From Halichondria panicea (taxonomy: Eukaryota; Porifera; Demospongiae; Suberitida; Halichondriidae), in assembly GCF_963675165.1 (NCBI RefSeq), contig NC_087391.1:1755001-1819000 (forward strand): DNA of 64,000 bases, written 5' to 3'. The translations under genes and the position numbers were made by a program. The notes below the pieces were generated by a model, which searched no databases, had not been told where the DNA came from, and saw only the letters and a program-made list of their open reading frames with translations. Shown here one piece after another: positions 45,011 to 57,200 of this stretch (positions are counted from its first letter, which is position 1; each line of letters begins with the position of its first letter).

Positions 45011-48000
45011 ATGCAAGAGATGGCTAGAATCACTGCTTCTGAGTTGGAGCAGTTCATAGTCGCTACAGTTGAGTTGACTGGACGTGCACTAGGAGCAGGT
45101 ACTTATGGCAGTGTAGAAGAGGTAGAGATACCTGGAGCAACGGTAGCTGCCAAGAAATTACACCAACAGCTTGTCAACCTGGGCTCTCCACAGCAGGTAG
45201 CAAGATGTACACTGTTATTTGGCATAGCCAGCATAGACTAATTAGATCTACTAAGTCTATAGTTGTACAATTTACTGGATGATTTTTGCCCACATTGTAC
45301 AGATTGAGAAATGGGTGACTGATTTTGTGGAGGAGTGTAGGCTGATGAGCCAGCTCCGTCACCCTCACATAGTACAGTTCCTGGGGGTGTGCTATCTCCC
45401 TGGAGCCCAACTCCCCGTTTTACTGATGGAGAAGCTACAAACCAGCCTCGAAAATCTTCTGGAAACCAGCCCCAGAATTCCTATTGACCTCAAAGTGCAC
45501 CTTCTGACGGGGACTGGCCGAGGGGTGGTCTATCTGCACAGCCGCACTCCACCCATTTCCCATTGCAATCTGACAGCCAGAAACATTCTAGTCGATAATG
45601 GTCTCAATGCCAAGGTAGCAGATTTGGGTGTTTCTAGGATTGTGAACATTCAACCTAGCCGGCTAGCTGCCTGCGCCTCAATGCCAGGCACTGGTGTGTA
45701 CATGCCACCAGAGGCAGCTCAAGAGGAAGGCGTCACACGATACAACACTGCCATAGACATTTTTTCTTTTGGTGTAGTATCTCTGTTCACACTGACACAA
45801 ACCTTCCCCAAAGATCTCAAACCTGCTGCATATTATGATCCAGTTACTCAAAGGGTCTTAGGACAAACGAAAATTGAACGTCATAAAGATTACATGGTTC
45901 CAATGAAAACAGCTCTTGGTGAGACCCACCCCCTAGTCCAGTTGACCCTCGATTGTCTTGAGTTCCTTCCTGAAGATCGACCACCTGCTGTGATGGTGTT
46001 GAGACGATTAGAGGAGGTTGGAACAACACTTTCTCAGAACTGCACCCAGACCAAGCTGGAACTGATTCAACAGGTTGCTGGGAAGGAAGAAGAGGTACAG
46101 CGAGTTGCCGCAGATGCTGAAAGAGTAAAACAAGGCGCAAATAAAGTACTGCACTTGGAGGAAATGAAACAAAAGCATGTTGAAATCAATCAACTTCAGA
46201 AAGAATTTTCAAGTCAAGTAAATCAGTTACAAGGAAGTATCGATCGTCTTCAAGCTGAGAAACGAGCCCAGATAAATGCACTTCAAGCAACTGTTGATGA
46301 GAAACAAGATCAAGTTTGTGGACTGGAAGAACTGACCACTCTCCAACAAGAGCAGTTGGAAGTTCAACGCAGAGAAATTGATCGTCTCTTCAGTTCAGTG
46401 AGGTCTCTACAGATACAGCAGGGCTCAGGGCAGGTGAGTGGGTGTTTGTCCTTCTGTAAGTCAGTTAATTGAGTGTGCTTTTGGTAATATTTGCCAAAAA
46501 GTAGGCAGTTGATGATGACAGTGTGGTTTGGCAATTGGTCTACATATTATACCGTATAGCGGCAATTAAATTTTTGTGAAGTGCGTTTTTCAAGGGTAGA
46601 GTAGTTAACGCGAAAATTAAAGCTGGGATAAAACTCCCACGCATCGGTATTTCATATATATGCAAAGCTATTGGTGGGTCCAGTCCAACAGCAATAGTGC
46701 CTGTGCATGCTCCTACGTGGAGTTTTATTTTCTCCACGAATATATTAAATAACTTTTTGCAATTGCTTGCACCAAACTCGAATTTTTTTATAACTCTTCC
46801 CTTTGCAGTTTATTTTTGCAAGGGGAAGAGAGTTATTAAAAAAATGCGAGTTTGGCTTCCTGCACCATTCTACCATACATGGCAGGATCTAAATTTAGCC
46901 TTAGAGCCACTGCGGGGCATTGATTGGAATGTCAGTTTTGGTAAAATTAAAACCCTTGCGTAAAGTGCACTGAACAATTGTTTTGGAGGTATGAGATGAA
47001 TTTTAACATGTTGAGTGCCCATCCCATAATATTATTATTGATGAACGTGTGTATATAAATATTTTTTATGTCGATTCATTAACGGTCGAGAAATGTGTCG
47101 TTGAAAATGTTGTATAAATAGCACTAGTGAAGAGAGACGTGAACACAAAGTAAGTTACATTTTGTGTATTTCCTCCAACAGATGTCCTCCTCAATGCATT
47201 CCAAGCATCGTCCAGATCATTAGTGTACTTGCATTCTGTGTGGTGCAAAAACTATACTTCATTACGGGTAAAAATAGTGCTTAATGAGTTGAACGGACCA
47301 GCTGTATATGCTTAGCCTACTTTAGAGAAGCTCGACTAACCTACCCAGCTTATTTAGTACCTATATACATGGAAGAAAACTGGTTATCGTATGAAGTGTG
47401 TCTATCCTGAATACCCAACATTACCGAGCGACAGGTTAATCTCACTGTTCTTTTCCACAGTTAGTGAACTTTTAAACGTTAGCAGCAGTGTGAAACAGCC
47501 ATTACTGTGGCTTAGACCAGGTGAACTTGCAGAGATTGTAAGAACATCGAAACGAACGAGCCGGAAATTGAATTAGATTAAAGACAGTGAGACCAGTGAC
47601 AGTGACAAAGAGAACATAGAGACAGGAGTCATGACTGCCCTGGAGTATAGTAATAAATTATTATGACGAACTGATAGATATGCATGCAAACGTTACTGAA
47701 TGTTTAGCCATAGATAATGGTTTTACTATGCTTTTTGTATTGTTTACACGATGTAGTACCATCTACAAAAGTCTACTGACAAATTGTTTTGGAGGGAAAT
47801 ACACTTGCAAAACCCTGCATGCACTTAGCTTAATAACAGATCTACATAGTTTAAAATTGTGTCCCTGGCATAACAGACTAGCTACTCCATGTAAAAGCCC
47901 AAAAGTATGTGCACAGCAATGGCAATTTTGGCTACACTACTCAACAAAACTCGCTTCAACTTAAGAGTGTTCCCTTCATTTCAACCATGTACTTACAAAA

Positions 48001-51000
48001 ACAACATATGTACTTACCTTTTGAGCTTTAAACAGCTACTGAAAGTAGTCTGGATCTATGCTAAACAGCTTTTGCTACAGGCAGCTACTCACTACATGCA
48101 TGTCACCAGCTATTGCTTCCGGACACGCCCACTTGCTGGAAAATAAAACCTTCGCAATTATTTCATTTACTGTTCAACTGGGTCTGGTTTCCTGGCATCG
48201 TATTATCATCCATGAACATTTCCTCTAGGGCTCTCTAGCTAAATAGTGAAAATTTGCACCCCGCAAAAATGTTCACGGTAAACCTCAATTGACCAAATGC
48301 ACCTCAGCGTACTGAATTACATAATTATAATGTACACTTAGGAAACCACAAAGAAAACCACAAAAGCAATCAAGAGTATTGATTCGAGCACTGGAAACGA
48401 ATTACTACCACACAAATCGACCACACCACAACCAACTGTTCCTACTGCCATCACCTTCAACTGGACAAGATGCAAGGACATACCACGGAAGATGGATGTG
48501 ATGGGTCAGCCTGTGGCTATCAATGGGAAGCTGTACATGAGGGGCAGGAGTAATTTTGCTGAGACTGTACATGAATTAGGAGATCTCAAATCTTTATTGG
48601 CCAGCAACAGTATGGTTCAAGTTCTGGCAGCTGAAGAAACATCATCGGATGATGAAATATGGTATGTACAATGACCTCTCCATTAAAAACAATCATGCAT
48701 TCTACTTTATATTCTATAGGTGTTCATGGTCTATGCATGTTAACCAGCTTTGTAGGTCATACTTGTTTTACACTTTACATGATTATAACTTAAAGCAAAT
48801 ACACCGTATCAGTTATAATATACATGTATATAATTATATATATATATCGCCAAGAGAGGTTTGGCAAATGCGGTTCTGTGTTTACTACAGCAGTTCAACC
48901 ATAGATAGAAAAGTAAAAGGGATCAGAAACAAAAATGTTTGCGTGAAACACTCCGCGTTATAGGGTGTGGCTAAAACTATGAATATACTCAGCATGCTCA
49001 TTACCTGTCTTGACTGCCGTACAATGTGCTGTACACACAAATAGTGAAATTGATCACTATTCAATCTTGATTATGCTAAAAAGTAAAGAGAACCTAGCTC
49101 TAAAAGGTTGACTAAGCCACTCAGGCACTATCACTAAACAAATAAATGCTATACAAGAAGGAACGCCCTTACTATGAAGTCGTGGAGGGTAGGCCCGTGG
49201 TGTGTCTAAAAGTATACTAGAAGGACTATACTGTAAACGTTTATGAACTGCTAGTACAGAGCATGAAGCCATTCTATATAGCACTTAGATACATAATAAC
49301 CAAGTCAAGCAATATCCTTTACTGTTTTGGCTTCACAGCAGGGAAATAGAAAAGAGTAGTTCAAGCTAAAGTCAACAAAAATTGAAAACTTACTTCTCTA
49401 GAGTACCTCCCAGCCCCTGAGTGATCGCTAGTGGATAAGAAAGCTAGGAACAGTCACAGAACGGTCAACCACAAAATTATTTGCGATCGCTAAATGATAA
49501 CGTGGAGTATTTCAACCATTTAGTGGCCCTTTACTTTTCTATCTATGGTTCAACACTCTTACTCTTATCTGCTCTTGGCATCACTGGTGTATATATAGAC
49601 TGTATAATGTAATATACCTGGTTTGTTTTGCAGGTGTTGCTTATATACTTGTGCCAATTCTGTAAACCATGCCTGTACGTATAATGTATAATTGTGTTAT
49701 GTTGGTGAGTGTTGTCATGGTAACTACGAATCCTGCAGCTCTAGTGTGACGGACGCCCACGCCCACAGACCTAGTAGGGCACTCTTTGATGCCGCCAAAA
49801 GGGGGAACATTGCTGAGGTATATTGTTAATTATAGAGAGTCAGTGTCAACAGATCTGCTATCATATCCTGTAATTTCTATGTTTTCAGGTGGGTTGAGGG
49901 AATATGCTGAGAGTGTAAAGCATAAGTTATAATTAAATTACTGCTGTATCTGCTGTATGTACGTCCAACAGTAATTTAATTACAACTTGTGCATGAGCAA
50001 CTTTATACACTCTGAAGCATCCCTCAATCTACTTGAAAACCTCTGTATCAATAAGTTTCGTATGAGCATGAGCACTTCAGATTTAGAAGTAGACAGCACA
50101 GCACCTAGAAAAATCGTCTATAAACGAGACAAAGTAACGTTTTCCAGCGATTAATTCGTCTATGGGTCCACATACATCGCTGTGTACTAGCTGGAGCTTT
50201 CGACTTGAATGGTGACTCTCCCACTGATTTAAATGATAAATGATGCATTTTACCTTCCACACAGCCTTCACAGAAAGACAATCTGGGTTCACTCGGTAGT
50301 TTCAATCTGGTGACCATTTGCTTGCGGGAGAGATCAGCCATGTACTTTCTATTTGCATGCCCAAGATGTTGGTGCCATAAATCAGCACCTTGTTCACAGG
50401 CTGCACTTGCTTGTTCCGTCAATAGGCTCACAGTTAAGATGGTACAAGCCTCCATTCAACGAACCCATACCAAGGAGACCACCATTCCTGTTCCTAATCC
50501 AACATCTTGAGGAGCCAAACTTCATGATGTTTCCTTTCTGTACTGCAGACTGGACTGAAAATAGATTGCCTGCCAGTTGGGGCACGTAGAGTACCTTGTA
50601 CATCCTTGCCTATTTTCAATTTGAATAATTGCATGTTCAAATAAACAGTTCCAGTTCCAACGGCATCGACTATTTTCCATCATCAAGCCCAACTTTTTCT
50701 GTAGCAAATGGTTTCAAGACAACAAAGTAGATTACATGGCAATTTGTGCTTTGTGCCACAATTAAAGCTGCTTGTGCCACGTAATTACTTTACAGTTTAT
50801 AATTCAGAGCTGTATATACCTAGTAGGCTTGTCTAACCTCCCCTCTCCTCCCCTCCAGGTTGAGAAGCTCCACAGTAAGGGAGCCAAACTGACGGCGACT
50901 GATATTAATGGTTGGACTCCCCTACATCATGCCGCCCGACTACAAAAGAAAGAAGTGGTCCAGTACATTGTGAATAATGGTGCGTAGTAGGTCAGGTGTC

Positions 51001-53222
51001 TGTCTGATGATGCTTTGGCTGTTCCTGTATTGTAACAGTCGATCCCTATCAAAAATTAATGCTACTGCTCATGCATGCATGCTTTGTGTTTGTACTCAAT
51101 CCTGTTGTAACAATCCTTTTGCGTCCAAATATGTATATACATTTTCACTCTATCATGTACTCTGTACAATCACATGACATCATATGCTGGGTACTATGCA
51201 CACACACACACTGCCTACAGTGAGCAAAACCACTCTAGACATTGCAGAAGACGAAAGGCGAGTTTTGTAGACTACATTACATCATCTGTTATTTATTTGA
51301 TTGGCTGAAATCAGTAGCAGTATAGATTATATGGAAGTATAATTTTACTGGAAGTGGACGGTATAATTCTACAGGAAGTTCTCAATTTAGTGAAATTAAC
51401 AACTGTTTGCACTGCATGAGTGTCGATGTCATGAATGTACATTGTACGAGTGTAATTACTTCCAAACTGCCTTTAAATGTTTCTAGAGTCCAAACTGCCC
51501 TTCATAAAGCGGCCTGGTTTGGGTATGTGGACATCTGCAAGATTCTAGTGGAGGCAGGGGCCTCTCTCGACCAACAGGATTATAAAGTAATTTGTCAAGT
51601 GTATATAGCTTCTTGTATATACAGGGTGTCATACAGGATTTTGAAGTAGAGGGGGGAAATGAGAAAAGTAACCAGAAAATGTTGCTACAACTGTTATTTC
51701 AATACCCAGCTATGGACACTCAGTCATAATTGAAAGGGGGGGGGGTTGGAGCTGGGGGGATATCCCCCCTTTCCCCTGTATGACACCCTGATATAGCTTC
51801 TTTTTTTGTATAATTACTATTTTGCTAACCCGTATATATACTATTTGTACCAGCTGCATGGCTTATTGCAATTGCCCATTTTGTATGTATACTTAACTGA
51901 ACTTTAATTTGGACTCCATTTCTCGCTCTTTCTACATGCAGGGTAACACTCCCTACGACAAGGCCGTGCAGAGTGGAGACACAGAGTTGAGGATGTACCT
52001 AAAACCCCTATCTATGCTCAAACGTTAGTATTTCATGTACACGTCAATCAATGTAGGGTGTATACATCTAGAACCTTGATCTATATACCATCTTGGAATG
52101 TTTATAATCAGGACTTCAGTATATACACGTATATAATTATACCAAAAAGCTTGCATGTATGTAGCTCTCTTTCCTGGTTTGCTAAATAAATTACTAACAG
52201 CTATAAAATAACCCAAAAGGCTGTGGATTGCTCCTTTACCACTGCCTATAATTATTGCGACTTATTACCGTATAGCGCGAAATTTTCAAGGCACTTATAT
52301 TTCATTGATTGGCCTCTTTTCGTTGCATTTTCGTTGCACAATGTTCGCGGAATGACTTACCAGAAGCCACGCCTTTAAATCTTTGCACGTTATAGCAGGT
52401 AGATTCTAACAATTTTCGTGGACTTAATTTTCGTGTAGGATTGCTACCCACGAAATCTGCGAAAATTTCGCGTTATATGGTATAACAATAATTACTATAC
52501 TAATGCACACACCAGATCAAGGTGAGCTTCCACCCCCTTCAGTGAGTGGATTCACAATAGCAACACTGAGAAGTCAACTGCTAGTGGTCGGAGGTCGGGA
52601 CAAGTCTACTAAGGAGAACACGAATACTATCCTAACATTCGATGAGAGCTCTCGACAATGGGTCCAGTCGTTTCCCCCCATGCCAAAAGCAATAACTTTG
52701 CCAAAAGTTGTTGGCTATCGGAACCATCTGATCGTTATCGGTGGATATGACTCAAACAGCACTAGGATAGCTGATGTGAGCATTCTAAACACAGGTAACA
52801 AATGGATCACAGTCAAACCACTTCCCAGCACTGATGACTACAGCACTTGCCTAATTGGAGACACACTGTATCTTGTAGGTCAATCCACTAAAGAAGTGTT
52901 TCGAGCTCATGTACCCTCCCTCATGTCACGAGCCAGTTCTGGTGTGTGGGAGTCTGTCGCAAGTGTTCCTTTCTATTGGTCGTCTCTCATCGCCATCGGC
53001 AACACCGTCCTAACTGTGGGAGGTAAGGATAGTAAAGAGCTACGAGGTATGGCTATCTCAAGCATCCACCTGTACAATCCCATCAAAGACCAGTGGACAC
53101 AATGTGGTAACCTTCCCGAGAAAATGAAGTGTCGCTATTGCATTGAACTATCTGGTAAACTGTGTGTACTTGGTGGTAGTTCTTTGTACACATCAATTTA
53201 TATCACATCCATTACACACTAG
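45011..53222 (+). CDS. Kinase-like / coiled-coil / ankyrin / kelch protein
   Basis: Eight exons (45011-45196, 45303-46433, 48342-48661, 49739-49817, 50859-50983, 51487-51586, 51942-52023, 52516-53222) keep phase throughout and total 2730 nt, 909 residues. Residues 1-270 are a TKL/tyrosine-like kinase fold: glycine loop GAGTYGSV, VAAKK lysine, EECRLM in helix C, then HCNLTARN where HRDLTARN is expected, and ADLG for DFG. The catalytic Asp is therefore Asn, which predicts a weak or dead kinase. Residues 270-440 form a coiled coil (LQKEFSSQVNQLQ...). Exon 3 begins a kelch-like repeat (WTRCKDIPRKM, NGKLYMRG). Exons 4-7 encode about three ankyrin repeats (NGWTPLHHAA, QTALHKAAWFGY, GNTPYDKAV). Exon 8 encodes four kelch repeats (LLVVGGRD, LIVIGGYD, VLTVGGKD, LCVLGG). 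The start is the first in-frame ATG. Whether all exons occur in one transcript is inferred from phase. Confidence 0.72.
46434..48341. other. Large intron 2 of the kinase/ankyrin/kelch gene
   Basis: No exon is recognised. A partial TACCGTATAGCG-type element lies at 46547-46625. A hairpin at 46766-46866 pairs ACCAAACTCGAATTTTTTTA with TAAAAAAATGCGAGTTTGG. Confidence 0.55.
48893..49553. mobile_element. TIR element in intron 3 of the kinase/kelch gene
   Basis: GTTCAACCATAGATAGAAAA near the left end is mirrored by TTTTCTATCTATGGTTCAAC at the right end. Complementarity continues inward (AACACTCCGCGTTAT / ATAACGTGGAGTATT) for about 75 bp. No ORF of note. Confidence 0.75.
49881..50040. mobile_element. 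Foldback MITE
   Basis: GTTTTCAGGTGGGTTGAGGG and the following 40 bp are mirrored by the right arm ending CCCTCAATCTACTTGAAAAC, with loop CTGTATCTGCTGTATG. It lies in the intron between ankyrin exons. Confidence 0.8.
50083..50705 (-). mobile_element. Ty1/copia retrotransposon pol fragment
   Basis: Minus-strand frames show the copia protease/GAG-pre-integrase/integrase junction: YKVLYVPQLAGNLFSV, LWHQHLGHANRKYMADLSRK, FCEGCVEGKMHHLSF, then HSDVCGPIDE and GKRYFVSFIDDFSR of the integrase core, split by one frameshift near 50220. No LTRs, reverse transcriptase or RNase H are present, so it is a fragment. It lies antisense in the intron between exons 4 and 5 of the kinase/ankyrin/kelch gene. Confidence 0.9.
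51622..51790. mobile_element. MITE with CAGGGTGTCATACAGG ends
   Basis: Perfect 16-bp terminal repeats (CAGGGTGTCATACAGG ... CCTGTATGACACCCTG), with a G-run/C-run stem inside. It is flanked by TATA-rich sequence and lies in the intron between ankyrin exons 6 and 7. Confidence 0.85.
52266..52483. mobile_element. MITE with TACCGTATAGCGCGAAATTTTC ends
   Basis: The left end TACCGTATAGCGCGAAATTT is mirrored by AAATTTCGCGTTATATGGTA. Relatives in the window are 62455-62687 (opposite orientation) and partial copies near 29430-29540, 32817-32972 and 46547-46625. Interior hallmarks are AAGCCACGCCTTTAAAT and CAATTTTCGTGGACTTAATT. Confidence 0.85.
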
Positions 53223-54220
53223 TACGTAGTTTGTATAACTTTATTGTAATTATTTATTATTATCACAAAATAATGTACATTTGATCTGAATGTTATATGT
53301 CAGTTGTACTGCATGACCATGCATATATAGATACAGGAAAAGGAGGGATTGGTATATATATGTACCCTCGAGTAACATCCCGCGGTTCAAGGTTGTGTTA
53401 ACAAGCATATATATAGATGGGTGTGACCTGGCTAGCCAAGCTGCATGACGGCCTATTTCTACATGCACAAGTCATGCAGTTCTATAATAAACCACACGCA
53501 AATGTGCTTATTCTGTGCAACTCACTTCTATTTAAAGGTCTATTTATATATACCTATATGGGTGATTATTTAAGATGAGTGTTTATTGTCAAAGACAGAG
53601 CTTTTACCCTGGGCGTTTAAACGAGATGGGCGTTTATACGGTATACACATGTAGCGTTGACACATCCACCGAGGCATCAGTACCCGCGGTTCTTTCATTA
53701 TGACAGCACCACCTCCAAAAAATGATAATGTGACTGTGTCATACCGCACATATATAGGGATGAACCTCTGTCCTCTATTATAGCTCCTCGAAATGCAGCT
53801 ATAAATACCACCTCTAATCACCTCCTTCCCTAAAATCCTGGCTATACTACCCCTGGAACCATGCACGGTAGTGAATTGTGGTAGTAAGGTGAGTGCATGA
53901 GGATAACCATACATGCATAACAAACTGCAACCTTTTTGGTGACCCAACACTAAAAATGTCAACACAGTATGGAATTGCTGTTCACAAACACCTTGCTTTA
54001 AAAGGCCTTGCCGTCCGTTTTCATACGCAGCTTCCGGGAAAATGGCAAGTTATCATGGAGAAAATTATTCTTTTAAATTATGAATATTAAATGTGCATGC
54101 CTCATAATCTACCAAACCCTTAATGTTTCCCCATTGACTCGGACCCAAGTCTGTGTGTGTAGATAAATAAGTTGTTTGCACTTTAATAATGAGGCACTGA
54201 GGTAAAATTGACATTAAATT
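53223..54220. other. Convergent intergenic region, 3' UTRs
   Basis: It lies between the kelch-gene stop (53222) and the ERO1 stop (54221), which face each other. AATAAA at 53486-53491 is a candidate polyadenylation signal for the plus-strand gene. No further gene is recognised. Confidence 0.55.
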
Positions 54221-57200
54221 CTATAGTTCTGATTTGTTCGATATACTGTCGTTCGATGGGTTTGAGTTAACCTGCAGAAAAACAATTGGCGTTTTATTAG
54301 TCTCGCACCAGCCCCTAATTTTTATTGCTCCTATAATAATTTATATAATTATATGCTGCCAGCGAGCTTCCATGCATGCTCACACTTACTACTGCATTCA
54401 TTAATGGTATCACTCGTTTAATAATTTTAAGGATAATTATTTATGTCAACAGCCGAGGGTTTAGCATTTCAGTACTTATAGTTATAGCTAGTACAAAGTA
54501 CTCACCTCCATTCGCCTGAACATTTCTAAATATTGAATGCTACTAGAAAACCTGCAAAAAAAGATATAAACAAAGTTAAATACAATAATTATGATACCAT
54601 TGAATCAATCTACATGCACCTCCTTTTCATGCACACAATATCAGGGCATTATATAGGGGGAAGTTGAATATACTTCCCACTCAAGTTTATTGTAAGGACA
54701 TTAATTTTGTTATAAGGACTGTAATACACTGCACTACTTACTTAATATTCACAGGTAGATTTGTCTGCGATTTCACTGTTTAGCTCATGATCATTTTAAT
54801 TGCTGGTATTAAATTATGCTTCTGCTCAAGTTGTGAAATTAATGTTACTCATAGCGTTTCTAATTACTCGCAAGTGGTTTTATTACATTTAAGGTATACA
54901 CGCTGACTTACTTCCCCAGTACATTGAACAGGGCAATTGCTTCTGTTCTAGTCAAACGTAGAGGAGCTTTGTTCCTGCGATTGGAGAAGAGGATCTTCAA
55001 AGCTGTTCCTACACCCTTCACCTGCACAAGAGGTGGTGGGGTGGAAAGGGATGGTTAGATTATATATACGCATGCAAAGAGAGTTTTCTCTCCTCGTTAA
55101 AAATACATTTCGACATTACAAAATTAAATCAATGGCCATTAAGTTTGAGAAACATATACCTGTAACTTCCCCCAAAGCCTGCACTTGTCACAACCCACAC
55201 AATCCATAATCCGAGAAATGTTTTTGAAATGAGCCTTGAAGTCATTCTGCGAAAACACTTGATAAACCACATGCAAACTGTATAGTTAACACCATAACGT
55301 CATGTATTCAAATCTCTCAATGGGACACTGCATGCATACTGTATATTAGCCTCCTTCACCGGCCTTCATAGAAAAGAAGGCCTGCTATCGACTGCTTGCG
55401 CATGCGCACAATTATTGGATATTTTTTCCCGTAAAATTTCCTATAATACAGAATTCATCAGAGAAAATATCCTAAAAGTCATACACAGAGCTATATAGCT
55501 AGCTAGCTATAAATAGAGACAGAGCTGTGTAGGTTTGTTGTACAGCTATTTTCTTCCGGTAGCAGTAGCATAGTAGACTTTCACCAAAGTTAATGTTAAA
55601 TGGGCGTGGCCTGTCCTCTTGTCAGCTTTCACTCCGTTCAGACGATTGTCATCCACACTGTTGCAGGCTGTGAGTCTTTTATTAACATAGCAGGCTAAGG
55701 GTAGCTATCAGAGAATGCTATCCGATGGGCTAGAAACCTTCAATCGAACTTTTTATCTACTTTCTTCAATCCACTTCCGTTCGTTGTGATGTCATAGTTT
55801 TACTGAGCATATATACGATGTTATCCAAAGCCCCCAGATACCGGGGGGATATTAGCGCATGCGCAAGCAGTCGATACCAGGCCCACTTCCCTAAGTGAAG
55901 TGGGAAGTGCGGCCTGGGATCGAGGCTAACTGTATATAGGTGTTGGCGTTTCTATACTTAATAATTATACACTACTTTGTTGTATAATTAATTATATTGG
56001 CATCCCCATAGAAGTTGTGTGCATGCGACACAGACCTTTAGCAGTTCTGAAGTGTTTCCAGTAAACATCATCGACTCATCAAACAAACTAGAGCAGCCCC
56101 TGTATAATTATATAATAAATGCATGCATACATGTGAGTGCTCACACATTTTATTATATATGCCACATTAAAAACAGCATCAGTTCACTAAGAGCAGAGGA
56201 AGGTCGATAATCAAAGGACTAAAAAAGCGGGTATCATGATTGTTCACTATATAGCCTTGTCCCTTATCCCCATGCAGGCTTTCCTTTTCTTGCTCTTGTC
56301 TAGCTCTCAATATAAAATATGATGGGAGACAGTAACGAAGGAAATGATGGACGTTGTAAAACCTGCATGCACATGTATACATTTTTATGAACGTGGGCGA
56401 TATTTAGCCCACAATCATGATGTAGGGTATTCTCCAACGCATTATTAAAGACACTGCTAGTTCCTAGGTAGATTTCTAAATCTACCTAGGTACCAATTAA
56501 GTACCAAGTCATGCAAGCTCAGTGCAGAACCAGCGCATGCACCAGTCCTGATTTAAGGTGGGCAGTCAAATATCTCAACCTTTACCCATGCTCAAATTTC
56601 ACCTTCTACCACCCTTCTATATACCGTCACGCAACTTTGTATCCCAGGCTCCTTTTTTATAACTTTCCCTCTTTATTCCTACCGTATTTTATCATATTGA
56701 AACGATGACAAAGAACAGAAAAAGGAGAGCCTGGGACCGAGACTATATAGTTGTTCACCAATTTTATAACTAACTTTGCTGCTTGTATGATCTCCATCAC
56801 CATGTTCCTGGTTTCCACGTCTTCTGTCTTGTTCCCCGTGTAGAACTGGTAACTCTGCCAATAAGGCTCCGTTTTAATGACAGCCTTCAACACAAGGAGG
56901 TAGGCAAAGTACAAGTTTTTGAGCCAGCCAGGACCTGTGTTTATGTATATAGGAGAGTGTGCAGTTAATGCATTATTACCCAGGGCGCGTGGGCGTCCAC
57001 GGGTATACCGTATAATATACTGCTTATCTTCGAGGCACAAAAATTGGTTTACATCCGGTATTGAAACCTCTCTACTGTAGGGGTGTGGTCATTTGAAGCT
57101 CTATCCTTAAAAATAAAATCCTCAAAATGTTTAGTTTGGGTAATCCGCAAACATTTAGTGCCTCGAAAATAACCTGCTATATACGATAGTATAGACAATA

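Noticed and set aside
49634..49690. Extra exon after TTTTGCAG at 49633 in the kinase/kelch gene
   Set aside because: Joined to exon 3 it reads through to a stop, and no donor there keeps phase with exon 4, whereas exon 3 joins exon 4 directly in phase.
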